Below, one piece after another: positions 46,698 to 55,503 of a DNA stretch of 64,000 nucleotides. Made by a program: the position numbers and the translations under genes. The DNA is from RYN-230 sp963718305 (GTDB lineage: Bacteria; Actinomycetota; Actinomycetes; Streptosporangiales; Streptosporangiaceae). Position 1 is the stretch's first letter. Each line of letters begins with the position of its first letter. Under the pieces are notes generated by a model, which saw nothing but the letters and a program-made list of their open reading frames with translations, was not told the origin of the DNA and did not search any database. The DNA is taken from contig CAVQZG010000015.1 of assembly GCA_963718305.1 (NCBI GenBank), forward strand, positions 91,904 to 155,903, written 5' to 3'.

Positions 46698-46877
46698 ATG
46701 CCCAGCGCCCGCCATTGCCGCCACTGCTTTGGGGGCTGTCCTGGTGACTGCTTGCTTCCGGGCGACACGGGCTTGTGCATACACGACCCGGTGCCCAGGC
46801 TGCCCTGGCGGGAGCGGGTGCGCCTGATGGGGAGCCGGACATGGTGGCGGCGCATGTTCTGGGGCCCGAACGGCTAA
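46698..46877 (+). CDS. Small Cys-rich protein (59 residues)
   Basis: The protein begins MPSARHCRHCFGGCPGDCLL and contains GLCIHDPVPRLPWRERVRL, ending WWRRMFWGPNG. Five cysteines in a CxxC-x3-C-x3-C pattern plus one more suggest a small zinc- or metal-binding protein. ATG 46698 has a strong ribosome site (CTGGAGGAAGG). It lies just after the integrase relic, and I suspect it belongs to mobile-element cargo. No function assigned. Confidence 0.6.
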   Translation: MPSARHCRHCFGGCPGDCLLPGDTGLCIHDPVPRLPWRERVRLMGSRTWWRRMFWGPNG

Positions 46878-46925
46878 CTACCGCCCGATCCGAGCGCTGG
46901 GCGCTGGGACGCTCACCGCCCTGCG

Positions 46926-47399
46926 CTAGCTGCTGGGCCCCGCTAGCTGACCACGGGAGCGCTTCTCGTGCCGTGAGGCCAGTATCTGGGCAGCGGCAAC
47001 CATCAAAGCCGTAATCCAGAGAGGCGCGAATAGGAGAAGCGCGGGACCACCGGGGGCGAACGTGGCCACCGTCATCATGGCTAGCGCAATGACCACACAT
47101 CGGCGGGCCTTGTCTGCATGGCTCATGGTCGGCCGACCCTGCGCGCGGGCCGGGTTGCTCGGCGGCTGGTCTGCGATCTGCCTGGCCGGGATGTCGGCGG
47201 TGACTGCGGCCAGTTCCGCATAGGTCCGCGACGTGAATGCCTGGCTCACCCGCGCATCAAACTCGTCTTTGGTAATCCGACCATGCACAAACGCGGCCTT
47301 GAGCATGTCGATTACGTGCTCGCGGTCAGCATGGGACGCCCTGAGGCGGCTGCGGCCCGCCGCGGCCACCGCCATCTGGTCTTCCGGCTCTGCTGTCAC
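46926..47399 (-). CDS. DUF1707 membrane protein (paralogue 2)
   Basis: The 157-residue protein has the DUF1707 domain (RLRASHADREHVIDMLKAAF, GRITKDEFDARVSQAFTSRT) and two hydrophobic segments at about 105-145. It closely resembles the protein at 38.1-38.5 kb in the N-terminal domain but not in the membrane part. GTG 47399 is preceded by GGGGGAGGCGCC, the same leader as in paralogue 1. Function unknown. Confidence 0.9.
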   Translation of the reverse strand: MTAEPEDQMAVAAAGRSRLRASHADREHVIDMLKAAFVHGRITKDEFDARVSQAFTSRTYAELAAVTADIPARQIADQPPSNPARAQGRPTMSHADKARRCVVIALAMMTVATFAPGGPALLLFAPLWITALMVAAAQILASRHEKRSRGQLAGPSS

Positions 47400-47516
47400 C
47401 GGCGCCTCCCCCCAGCACGGTGCAGCGAAGCCTAGCGCGGCGGCCCGGTGGTGGCCAGCCCCGCAGCCGCGACGACCGAATGGCGGGGCGGGCCGGCTGA
47501 CCCCGTTTACGAACCC

Positions 47517-47540
47517 GGAGAGGGTGACGGGAATCGAACC
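47517..47540 (-). repeat. tRNA 3'-end-like fragment, possible old attachment site
   Basis: Read on the minus strand, GGTTCGATTCCCGTCACCC followed by TCTCC looks like the T-arm and acceptor of a tRNA gene, without the rest. It directly follows the TetR stop codon. It may be a remnant of an integration event. The tRNA species cannot be fixed from 24 bases. Confidence 0.4.
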
Positions 47541-47546
47541 AACCGC

Positions 47547-48227
47547 CTATCGGACTGCTCCGATGCCAGCCAGGATGAGGTCGATGCCGGCGAGGAATTG
47601 CTCGCGGTCGTCGTGCCCGGGCAGCTGCGTCGCCACCTGATGCACGAACGGGTACTCCGCGGGGTCGAGCTGCGCCCACCGTGCGGCGATGGTCGCGAGG
47701 AAGGCCGATCGATCCGCCACGCCCGCGAGGAGGCGGGCGCCCGCAGCGTACTGTCCTGCGAGACCGAGGACGTAGTTCACGAGCGCGGACGCACAGTCGA
47801 ACTGCGCTCGTTCGGGGACGCCGAGCGCCGGCAGTTGCCCGCCGATGCCTTCGAAGATTTCCATCACCGCGGACTGCCACGGCTCACCGGAGAGCTGGGT
47901 GCCCACCCAGGGGTGCGCGTCGATCGCGTCGAACACCCCTAGGGCAATAGCCCGGATCGCCTCCCGCGGCTCCGCACCACTGACCACCTCGGTCATGACA
48001 CCGGCGATGACGTGGTTGGTGGTCGCCGCCAGCAGATCGTTCTTGTTGGCGACGTGCCAGTAGATCGCCCCGCTACCGGTGGCCAGGCGAGCCGCGAGCG
48101 CGCGGAAGGTCAGGGCGCTCTCACCGTCGGCGTCGAGGATCTCGATCGCGGCCTCGACGATTCGCTCCTTCGAGAGCGCGTCCGTGCGCCGTTTGGCTCG
48201 CTGGCCCTTGGTCGCCATGAGCATCAT
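47547..48227 (-). CDS. TetR-family regulator of the TetX-like gene
   Basis: About 226 residues. The helix-turn-helix is SKERIVEAAIEILDADG, then FRALAARLATGSGAIYWHVA. The C-terminal domain resembles TetR_C of the tetracycline-type repressors (GVFDAIDAHPWVGTQLS). It is divergent from the FAD monooxygenase gene, and the shared 72-base gap holds two operator-like palindromes. Several ATGs (48227, 48224, 48218) are possible starts. Confidence 0.9.
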   Translation of the reverse strand: MMLMATKGQRAKRRTDALSKERIVEAAIEILDADGESALTFRALAARLATGSGAIYWHVANKNDLLAATTNHVIAGVMTEVVSGAEPREAIRAIALGVFDAIDAHPWVGTQLSGEPWQSAVMEIFEGIGGQLPALGVPERAQFDCASALVNYVLGLAGQYAAGARLLAGVADRSAFLATIAARWAQLDPAEYPFVHQVATQLPGHDDREQFLAGIDLILAGIGAVR

Positions 48228-48237
48228 CTTGACATAG

Positions 48238-48280
48238 TTGGAACGCTGTTCCAAAATGTTCTCTTGGAACAGCGTTCCAA
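48238..48280. promoter_or_regulatory. Paired palindromic operators between tetR and the monooxygenase gene
   Basis: TTGGAACGCTGTTCCAA (48238-48254) and TTGGAACAGCGTTCCAA (48264-48280) are two near-palindromes that are also inverted copies of each other, separated by 9 bases. The position between divergent genes fits dual control by the TetR protein. Confidence 0.85.
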
Positions 48281-48298
48281 CGAGTTTCTGAAGGGAAC

Positions 48299-49450
48299 AT
48301 GATGACGGCACCAGTCACGATCGTCGGTGCGGGCCTCGGCGGCCTCGCCCTCGCGCGCGTCCTCCACGTCCACGGCATCCCCGCCACCATCTACGAGGCG
48401 GAGCCCTCGGCAGAGACCCGCACCCAGGGCGGCCAGCTCGACATCCACGAGCACAACGGGCAGCTCGCACTCGAAGCGGCCGGCCTCACCGACGAGTTCC
48501 GCGCGATCATCCACGAGGGTGGCGAGGCGTCGCGCATGCTCGACCAGCACGGCACGGTGCTGCTCGAAGAACCCGACGACGGCACGGCTGGGCGTCCCGA
48601 GGTGCTCCGCGGAGACCTGCGGCGGATCCTGCTCGACTCCCTGCCCGACGCGATGATCCAGTGGGGACACAAGGTCACCGATGTCCAGCCCCTCGGCGGC
48701 GGCCGGCACGAGCTGACCTTCGCCGACGGGCCGACCGTGACCACCAGCCTCCTCGTCGGTGCCGACGGCGCCTGGTCGAAGATCCGCCCGCTGCTGTCCG
48801 ACGCCAAGCCCGAGTACGTCGGCACCACGTTCATCGAGACGTATCTGTACAACGCATCCGAGCGGCACTCCGCGACGGCTGAAGCGGTCGGCGGCGGCGC
48901 CATGTACGCGCTTACCCCAGGGAAGGGGATCGTCGCGCACCGGGAGGCGGGGGACATCCTGCACACGTACGTCGAGCTGAACCGCCCCGCACAGTGGGTC
49001 GCCGGCATCGACTTCACCGACGCCGCCGCCGCGACTGCCCGGGTCGCGGCCGAGTTCGACGGGTGGGCGCCGGAACTCACCGCGCTGATCACCGACGGCG
49101 AGACCGCACCGATCCCGCGCATGATCTACGCACTCCCGGACGGACACCGATGGGACCGCATACCCGGGGTGACGCTCCTCGGGGATGCCGCACACCTGAT
49201 GCCGCCGTCCGGTGAGGGCGCGAACTTGGCGATGTTCGACGGCGCCGAACTCGGGAAGGCGATCGCCGCGCACCCCGACGACATCGAAGCGGCACTTACC
49301 GCCTACGAAGTGGCAATGTTTCCCCGCAGCGAGTCGGAAGCCGTGGACGCGCACCTGATCCTGGAGCTCTGCCTCGGCGACCGCGCACCGTTCGGACTCA
49401 TCGACTTCTTCACCGGCGCCCTTGAGGGGGAGCACGAAGGACGCAGGTAG
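48299..49450 (+). CDS. TetX-like FAD-dependent monooxygenase
   Basis: A 383-residue flavoprotein of the UbiH/TetX class. FAD is bound by VTIVGAGLGGLALARVL at the N-terminus, and the second motif is GVTLLGDAAHLMPPSGEGAN near 285. The segment GGQLDIHEHNGQLALEAAGL matches the equivalent of Tet(X), which hydroxylates and inactivates tetracyclines. Related enzymes hydroxylate other aromatics. ATG 48299 or 48302 follows AAGGGA. It is controlled from the shared operator region. A drug substrate is an inference from similarity and the TetR partner. Confidence 0.85.
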   Translation: MMTAPVTIVGAGLGGLALARVLHVHGIPATIYEAEPSAETRTQGGQLDIHEHNGQLALEAAGLTDEFRAIIHEGGEASRMLDQHGTVLLEEPDDGTAGRPEVLRGDLRRILLDSLPDAMIQWGHKVTDVQPLGGGRHELTFADGPTVTTSLLVGADGAWSKIRPLLSDAKPEYVGTTFIETYLYNASERHSATAEAVGGGAMYALTPGKGIVAHREAGDILHTYVELNRPAQWVAGIDFTDAAAATARVAAEFDGWAPELTALITDGETAPIPRMIYALPDGHRWDRIPGVTLLGDAAHLMPPSGEGANLAMFDGAELGKAIAAHPDDIEAALTAYEVAMFPRSESEAVDAHLILELCLGDRAPFGLIDFFTGALEGEHEGRR

Positions 49451-49621
49451 TCCTCCCGCGTCCAGGCCGAGCGGCGCGACGGCAACACGCCGCCCGCCCG
49501 TGAATCGCGCGGAGCGTTGACCAGATCTTTAGAGGTTGGCCTTTTTCTTGCCATGGGCCGTTCACCTGGGCGTTTAACTCTGCTGCGCCCTGCGTCACTC
49601 GGCTCGCATACAAACAGTTTT

Positions 49622-50795
49622 GTGAACACTTTCAGCCTGCGTACAGCTACTTGGCTAGGCGGCACGGTCATCGCGGCGGGTCTGCTGGGTGCGGCCGGAT
49701 GCTCTAGCTCTGGCTCCGGGTCTGGCTCTGGCTCTGCAAGCGCCAGCCCCAGCTCTTCTAGTAAAACGCTTGCCGTTAAGCAGATCGTCTTGGGCCTGAC
49801 GCTGAAGCACAGCTACCAGCTGAACGGCAAGGGCGCCGCGAAAACCGAGCACCTTACCCAGCCGGACGACATCGTGGCCGTGGGCGGCCACCTCTACGTC
49901 GGGTTCCAGAACGGCGTCGGCTCGCAGGGAGAAGTCGAGCGCTTCCGGCAACCTGGACAGCACCCTGGTCGAGTTCACGCCTGCTGGTTCCGTCGTGAAG
50001 CAGTGGGACGTGACGGGGAAGATCGACGGAATGGGCGCCGACCCGGCGACCGGGCAGGTCATCGTGACTGTCAACGAGGACTCGAAATCCAGTCTGTACT
50101 CGGTTTCCGGCGGGACCGTCACGCACTACACCTACACCCCGTCGCTGCCGCACCTGGGCGGCACCGACGCCGTCTCGGTGTACAAGGGGAAGATCCTGAT
50201 CAGCGCGTCCGCCCCGGGCACCTCCGGCAAGGCGCCGGCGTCCGCTCCGGCGGTGTTCGTGGTCACGCTGAACGCCGGGGCCAAGACCGCCGCGGTCGCC
50301 CCGTTCTTCGCGGACAACGCGACGGCCAGCGGGGTAAACGCCTCGAACGCCGGCCAGAAGGTCACCCTCGCGCTCACAGACCCGGACTCGAACGAGATCG
50401 TCCCGTCGAGCTCGCCGGAGTTTGCCGGGGACTTCATGCTGAACGCCCAGGGCGACAAGGAATTGATCTTCTCCGGTGCCAGTGGACAGAACCTGCAGGT
50501 CCTGAAGATCTCTAACCCGGTCGACGACACCGCCTGGGCGACCTCGGCCAGCGGTTCGCTGTACACGACGGACTCCGGTGCTGACACGGTTGACGCCATC
50601 ACGGGCTCGTTCACGCCGGGGACGGCGTACACCGCGGTGGCCCCGTGCAACGCCAACAGCGCCCCGACCGTCTGCCCATCCCCGCCCGCCTACCCGCCCA
50701 ACTCCCTGGGCACGATCAACCTGAAGACCGGCGCGGTCGGCACGGTCACCGTCAGCGGAGTGGTCTCGCCCAAGGGCTTGATCTTCGTCCCGTAA
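49622..50795 (+). pseudogene. Secreted lipoprotein of unknown function, frameshifted
   Basis: The N-terminal frame starts at GTG 49622 with a signal and lipobox (LLGAAGC), a Ser/Gly-rich linker, and LKHSYQLNGKGAAKTEHLTQ. The second frame gives SASGNLDSTLVEFTPAGSVV, then KQWDVTGKIDGMGADPATGQ and a long beta-rich, possibly propeller-like domain ending KGLIFVP. One extra base near 49931-49940 separates them. The joined product would be about 390 residues, outside the membrane. The role is unknown. Confidence 0.7.
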
Positions 50796-50811
50796 CCGAC
50801 ACAATCCGACC

Positions 50812-50872
50812 CGAGGCCAGCTTGCGTGCTTCCGACTCTGACGTCGCGCACCTCCCATCCTTACCGGCAGGG
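50812..50872 (-). pseudogene. Relic of antitoxin gene start
   Basis: The minus strand encodes SESEARKLAS after GGAGGTGCGCGACG, closely matching the antitoxin gene at 57.5-57.7 kb (SEPEARKLAS after GGAGGTGCGCGATG), but the start codon is ACG and the rest of the gene is missing. About 60-80 bases are shared. It shows a second, decayed copy of the toxin-antitoxin locus. Confidence 0.75.
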
Positions 50873-51022
50873 GCACACGCGGCTGCTGACAAGGGCCCTG
50901 GCCATGCTCCCGCACACGGAACGGCCCTCAGCATGGTATGGCTCGGATACTCGCTAGCGGCAGGCCCGTAACACCAAGCGGAATGGCTTGACTCTTGCTG
51001 GAATCCATCGTTGATTCGAGCT

Positions 51023-52486
51023 ATGGAGAACAACGAGGTTAAAGGATCTAGAGGCTCGACCCGCCGTACGTTCCTATCCGCCTCGGCCGTTACCGCGGTC
51101 GCGGCGCCCATCCTCGCACGTTCCGCTCCGGCCGACGCCGCGACGGCCCGCCTCGCAACGGCAGGCGCTGGTTCCGCGCTCGCCCGGCGAGAACCCGACA
51201 GCGACCTGCGGGCCATGCTGGGTGAAGTGGATCCCCGCCGAATCCAGGCCACAATCCTGCGGCTGACTCAGTTCGGTACCAGGCATACCGCATCCAGCCA
51301 GACCGATCCGGTGCGCGGCATCGGCGCGGCCACCGCCTGGGTCTTCGCGCAGATGCAGGCCATCGCCACCACATCATCAGGCCGGATGACCGTCCAGCAG
51401 CAGACGTTCGTGCAGCCCGTCTCGAGCAACATCCCCGTGCCGACCACGATCACCAACGTGATCGCGACGCTGAAGGGCACCGCATCCCCCGAGCGGTTCT
51501 ATGTCATCACCGGGCACCTGGACTCCCGGGTGACCGACGTGCTGGACTTCACCAGCGACGCCCCCGGTGCTGATGACGACGCCTCCGGCGTGGCGGTCGT
51601 GCTCGAGCTCGCCCGGCTGTTCGCCACCCGCCAGTTCCCCGGCACCCTGGTGTTCGCGACTGTCGCCGGCGAAGAGCAGGGGCTGTACGGCTCGACCTTC
51701 ATGGCGGCGCAGATGGCGGCAGCCGGCAATGACGTGCAGGGAATGTTCAGCAACGACATCGTGGGGGCGAGTCAGGGCTGGGATGGCACCAAGCCAGACC
51801 CGCACACCGTTCGGATGTTCCTGGAGGGCATCCCGACCGCCGCGACTGCCAGCGAGATCTCGCTCATGCAGTCGGTCGGCGGTGAGAACGACGGGGGATC
51901 GCGCCAGCTTGGCCGGTTCGTCCAAGAGGTAGCGCCGTTCGAGCTGACCGGCATGAACATCCGGCTGATCTGGCGGCGCGACCGGTACCTGCGTGGCACC
52001 GACAGCCTCTCCTTCCAGGGGCACGGCTACCCGGCCGCCAGGATCACCGAGCCGCGGGAGAACTTCAATCACGAGCACCAGAACACGCGGGTGGTCAACG
52101 GAGTGCAACTCGGTGACCTGATCCAGTACGTGGACTTCGACTTCGTCGCCCGGGTGGCCAAGGTCAACGGGGCGGCGCTGTGGGCTCTGGCCACCTCGCC
52201 CAGCACGCCCAAGAACCTGCTGATTCACGTGGCGCCGCCCGTCAACTTTGCCGGCATCAACAACACGGTGCTCTCCTGGAACGCCAATCCCGAGTCCGAC
52301 CTGGCCGGGTACGAGGTGGTGATGCGGGAGACCACGTCGCCGGACTGGACGAACGTGATCAAGGTCGGCAACGTCACCGCGGCCACGCTCGACATCGCCA
52401 AAGACAACGTGCAGTTTGGCCTGCGGGCCGTGGACACAGCCGGGAATCGCAGCCCGGTCGCTTTCCCGCGGACAGTGACCACTTAG
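51023..52486 (+). CDS. M28-family zinc aminopeptidase with C-terminal beta domain, Tat-exported
   Basis: The 487-residue protein begins with a twin-arginine signal (STRRTFLSASAV). The peptidase domain has ITGHLDSR, then GADDDASGVAVVLELARL and VAGEEQGLYGS, the zinc-binding His/Asp/Glu set of M28. FNHEHQNTR lies further on. The last about 100 residues (LSWNANPESDLAGYEVVMRE) form a fibronectin III-like domain. It should release amino acids from peptides outside the cell. ATG 51023 is chosen. Confidence 0.9.
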   Translation: MENNEVKGSRGSTRRTFLSASAVTAVAAPILARSAPADAATARLATAGAGSALARREPDSDLRAMLGEVDPRRIQATILRLTQFGTRHTASSQTDPVRGIGAATAWVFAQMQAIATTSSGRMTVQQQTFVQPVSSNIPVPTTITNVIATLKGTASPERFYVITGHLDSRVTDVLDFTSDAPGADDDASGVAVVLELARLFATRQFPGTLVFATVAGEEQGLYGSTFMAAQMAAAGNDVQGMFSNDIVGASQGWDGTKPDPHTVRMFLEGIPTAATASEISLMQSVGGENDGGSRQLGRFVQEVAPFELTGMNIRLIWRRDRYLRGTDSLSFQGHGYPAARITEPRENFNHEHQNTRVVNGVQLGDLIQYVDFDFVARVAKVNGAALWALATSPSTPKNLLIHVAPPVNFAGINNTVLSWNANPESDLAGYEVVMRETTSPDWTNVIKVGNVTAATLDIAKDNVQFGLRAVDTAGNRSPVAFPRTVTT

Positions 52487-52624
52487 CGCGCGCCGGGCAC
52501 GGGAGGGGCCCGCGGGCAACAGGTCGGCGGCAACACCGGCACCGCGCCTGCGGGCCCACCTCACCACGATGTGCCCGACCCGGGGATCTCGCCGGGCGGC
52601 GATCATGTGGACCGTTGTTGATCC

Positions 52625-52661
52625 CTCGTCACCCTGGCTAATGGCCCACTAATGGCCCGAC
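52625..52661. repeat. Copy 1 of a dispersed repeat (CTAATGGCCC tandem)
   Basis: A segment beginning CTCGTCACCCTGG and continuing into two tandem CTAATGGCCC units is repeated at 57832-57868 with one or two mismatches. It lies between the M28 and GH3 genes in otherwise featureless sequence. Confidence 0.75.
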
Positions 52662-52762
52662 GATCCTGCGTCCGCCACGGGCTCTGACAATAATTAGGGT
52701 TACAAAGTTTTTTGGCCAAGTTTCATAAAATGATTGCACAATACCTTTAGGAGGTGATTCGG

Positions 52763-52795
52763 TTGACTAAGGTAGAGTTTTGGCCCATCGTGTAG
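52763..52795 (+). CDS. Possible 10-codon leader peptide before GH3 gene
   Basis: AGGAGGTGAT (52750-52759) is a full complement of the 16S rRNA 3' end. Four bases later TTG opens a frame MTKVEFWPIV and then stops, 48 bases before the GH3 start. The AT-rich stretch upstream (52690-52740) could hold a promoter. Such a strong ribosome site without a long gene suggests a leader or attenuator, or a relic. Confidence 0.35.
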   Translation: MTKVEFWPIV

Positions 52796-52842
52796 GAGTC
52801 TTGGCGAGTGCCGGGATGATCTTCACTGACTGTGAGGGCGTA

Positions 52843-54009
52843 ATGTCTCCTGGTAGGGTCCGGGGTCGGCTCGGGCTGGTAGTGGCCGGGGCGGCCCTGC
52901 TGGCAGTGTCCGCCAGCGCGAGCAGTGCGTCGCCCGCGGGCAGGGCGGCGGCCAGCGAAGCGGCGACCACCAGCAAACCCGCGACGAGTGCCGCGCTGTC
53001 GCTGAATGATTGGGCGCTGGCTGGCCAGCACGTGATTTACAGTTACTCCGGACTCACGGCTCCGTCGGGCCTGCTCAAGCGGATTCGCCTTGGTCAGGTG
53101 GCCGGGGTGATCTTCTTTAGCAACAACATCTCGAGCAAGGCACAGATCGCCTCGGTGATCAAAAAGTTCGAGCAGGCCGCCAACAGTTCTCCGGTGAAGG
53201 CGCCGCTCTTGCTGGAAGTTGATCAGGAAGGTGGGCTGGTAAGGCGGCTACCGGGAGCACCGCTGCTGTCGGAGAAGCAGATCGGGCAATCCAGCAACCC
53301 GGGCAATCAGGCCGCAACGGCCGGCACCAACGCGGGCCACAACCTGCTGAGCGTGGGCATGAACGTGAACCTGGCGCCGGTGGTGGATTTCTACCGTCAG
53401 GCCGGTGATTTCTACGATCAGTTCCAGCGCTCCTACTCGATGAGTGCGAGCACTGCCGGTACCCTCAGCGCCGACTTTGTTCACGCGCAGCAGGCCACTG
53501 GGGTGGCGGCCACGGCCAAGCACTTCCCGGGACTGGCGAGTGCCTCGAGCACGCAGAACACCGACCTGCGGCCGGTGACGCTGAACGACTCCCTTACTCG
53601 CATCACCAGCCTGGACGAGCTGCCATACAAGTCGGCCATCGCGGCCGGCGTGAAGATCGTGATGCCGAGCTGGGCGTCGTACCCGAATATCGGATCCAAG
53701 CAGCCCGCGGGGTTGTCATCGAAGGTTGTTCAGGGGCAGTTGCGGCGAAGCCTTGGGTTCACCGGCGTGATTGAAACTGACGCGATCGGCGCAGGGGGAC
53801 TGTCCCACTACGGCGGGCATGGCAACCGCGCAATCCTGGCTACGATCGCGGGCGACGACCTGGTGCTCAGCGCGGGGCAATCTGTGCAGGATGGCGTGTA
53901 TATAACGTCCAAGCTTGTCGAGGGCTACCGCAACGCCACGGTCAACCGCGCCGCGTTCCAGGCGTCCGCCCAGCGAGTGGTCAATCTCCGGTCCAGCCTC
54001 CCAGGCTGA
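52843..54009 (+). CDS. GH3-family (beta-N-acetylhexosaminidase-like) secreted protein
   Basis: The protein has about 388 residues from ATG 52843, with a signal peptide (LGLVVAGAALLAVSASASSA). GH3 core motifs are present: VAGVIFFSNNI, LLEVDQEGGLVRRLPGAP, NVNLAPVVDFY, TAKHFPGLASASS and FTGVIETDAIGAGGL with the aspartate nucleophile. NagZ-type enzymes have KHFPG followed by GDT; here the loop is changed, so substrate and activity may differ. It ends before a strong hairpin. Confidence 0.85.
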   Translation: MSPGRVRGRLGLVVAGAALLAVSASASSASPAGRAAASEAATTSKPATSAALSLNDWALAGQHVIYSYSGLTAPSGLLKRIRLGQVAGVIFFSNNISSKAQIASVIKKFEQAANSSPVKAPLLLEVDQEGGLVRRLPGAPLLSEKQIGQSSNPGNQAATAGTNAGHNLLSVGMNVNLAPVVDFYRQAGDFYDQFQRSYSMSASTAGTLSADFVHAQQATGVAATAKHFPGLASASSTQNTDLRPVTLNDSLTRITSLDELPYKSAIAAGVKIVMPSWASYPNIGSKQPAGLSSKVVQGQLRRSLGFTGVIETDAIGAGGLSHYGGHGNRAILATIAGDDLVLSAGQSVQDGVYITSKLVEGYRNATVNRAAFQASAQRVVNLRSSLPG

Positions 54010-54029
54010 CAGATATAAAGCCTCTAGGG

Positions 54030-54055
54030 GCCCCCGCACCTGAAGGTGCGGGGGC
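54030..54055 (+). terminator. Strong hairpin downstream of the GH3 gene
   Basis: GCCCCCGCACCT (54030-54041) and AGGTGCGGGGGC (54044-54055) form a perfect 12-bp stem with a 2-base loop. It lies 21 bases after the GH3 stop. There is no T-tract, so this is a GC-hairpin type terminator common in actinomycetes. Confidence 0.8.
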
Positions 54056-54157
54056 TCGCCAGAGCTTCACATGGTTGAGCCTTAAATTCGCGTGGGCTCC
54101 CCAACCCCACGAGAAACCCGATGGCATCACGCAATCGCCAGTCCTAGCGTGTGGAAC

Positions 54158-55363
54158 GTGACGGACGCGGTAGAGCTGGTGCCCCTCGATGAAGACTCCT
54201 ACTACCAGGACCCGGTGGGGTTCTTCGCGCGGCTGCGCGAGTCCCGGCCGGTCGCTCCGGTGCGGATGCCGGGCTACGGGCGGGCATGGATCGTCACCCG
54301 CTACGCGGACGTGCGGACGGTCCTGACCGACCCCCGGCTGGCGAAGGACGTCCACCGGTGGCCGGGCGGCGGCCGGTCCCGGCCGAGCGAGGCGACGGGC
54401 GTCTACGCGCACATGCTCCACGCCGACCCGCCTGACCACACCCGGCTGCGCCGCCTGGTGCAGAAGGTGTTCACGCCGCGCCGCGCGGCGCTGCGGCCGC
54501 GGGCTGAGGAGATCGCCGCGGGCCTGCTGGACGAGATGGCGGCGGCCCGCGGCGACGTCATCGACCTGCTCGGCGCATACGCCCGCCCCCTCCCGATCGC
54601 CGTGCTCTGCGAGCTGCTCGGCATCCCGGTGGCGGACCGCGCGTGGATCGCGGTCACCGTGGCCGCCTACGACGAGCGCGCGGAGCACCAGCGCGTGGAG
54701 CGGGAGCTGGCCGCCTACTTCACGGAGCTGATCGCCGCCAGGCGCGCCGAGCCCGGCGACGACCTGGTGTCGGCGCTCGTCGTCGCCCGCGACAGCGCCG
54801 ACGTCGACGGCGCCGCGGACGGGCTGACCGGCAATGAGCTCCTTTCCACGGTCTTCCTGCTGGTCATGGCGGGCTTCGACACCACCGTCAACCTGATCGC
54901 CTCCAGCACCCTGGCGCTGCTGACCCACCCCGGGGAGGAGACCAGGCTGCGGCAGGACCCGTCGCTGCTCCCGGCGGCCGTCGAGGAGCTGCTCCGGTTC
55001 ACCAACCCCGTGAACCACGCGAACGACCTGTTCACCACCGAGGATGTGCCCGTCGGCGACGTGGTGATCCCGGCGGGCGAGTGGGTTCTCCCCGCGATCA
55101 GTTCCGCCAACCGGGATCCCGCCCAGTTCCCCGACCCGGACCGCCTCGACCTCGGCCGCGACACCAGCGGCCACGTCGCCTTCGGCCACGGCATCCACTA
55201 CTGCCTGGGCGCTCCCCTGGCCCGCATGGAGGCCGAGGTCGCCCTGGGCGCCCTGCTCGCCCGCTTCCCGCGAATCTCGCTCGCGGTCCCCCCGTCGGAA
55301 CTCCGCTGGCGCCCCATCAGCCTGATGAACGGCCTGGAGTCCCTCCCCGTCCGCCTCGCCTGA
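54158..55363 (+). CDS. Cytochrome P450
   Basis: The protein has about 401 residues. The I-helix oxygen-binding motif is VMAGFDTTVN, the K-helix ExxR is in VEELLRF, and the heme loop is FGHGIHYCLGAPLARME with the axial cysteine. The length and lack of a membrane anchor are typical of soluble bacterial CYPs. GTGs at 54149 and 54158 are candidate starts. Ferredoxin genes are not adjacent, and no biosynthetic cluster is evident. Substrate unknown. Confidence 0.93.
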   Translation: MTDAVELVPLDEDSYYQDPVGFFARLRESRPVAPVRMPGYGRAWIVTRYADVRTVLTDPRLAKDVHRWPGGGRSRPSEATGVYAHMLHADPPDHTRLRRLVQKVFTPRRAALRPRAEEIAAGLLDEMAAARGDVIDLLGAYARPLPIAVLCELLGIPVADRAWIAVTVAAYDERAEHQRVERELAAYFTELIAARRAEPGDDLVSALVVARDSADVDGAADGLTGNELLSTVFLLVMAGFDTTVNLIASSTLALLTHPGEETRLRQDPSLLPAAVEELLRFTNPVNHANDLFTTEDVPVGDVVIPAGEWVLPAISSANRDPAQFPDPDRLDLGRDTSGHVAFGHGIHYCLGAPLARMEAEVALGALLARFPRISLAVPPSELRWRPISLMNGLESLPVRLA

Positions 55364-55380
55364 CCGGACAACAGAACCTC

Positions 55381-55456
55381 AATTGCACGCTAATTGCACA
55401 GTGATCATGCCCGGGAGCTGTACGGTCCCGGGCGTCCCGCGCGCAGCCATGTCACG
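55381..55456. repeat. 76-bp direct repeat, left copy
   Basis: The segment opens AATTGCACGCTAATTGCAC, contains an inverted pair CCCGGGA/TCCCGGG, and ends CATGTCACG. It recurs at 62974-63049 with about four mismatches. The two copies enclose 7.5 kb of accessory DNA, and the right copy abuts a 5'-truncated integrase. Confidence 0.85.
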
Positions 55457-55503
55457 ACTGACTGTGCCAGACTGGGAACTGGCGGACCGGTCTGGAGAAC
55501 CAC

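Noticed and set aside
48299..49450. Firm call as a tetracycline-resistance gene tet(X)
   Set aside because: Similarity by eye covers the flavin motifs and one conserved segment only; substrate-site residues were not verified, so it is called TetX-like.
54158..55363. Natural-product gene cluster around the cytochrome P450
   Set aside because: No polyketide, peptide, terpene or RiPP genes flank it; the neighbours are GH3, a small membrane protein and an IS element.
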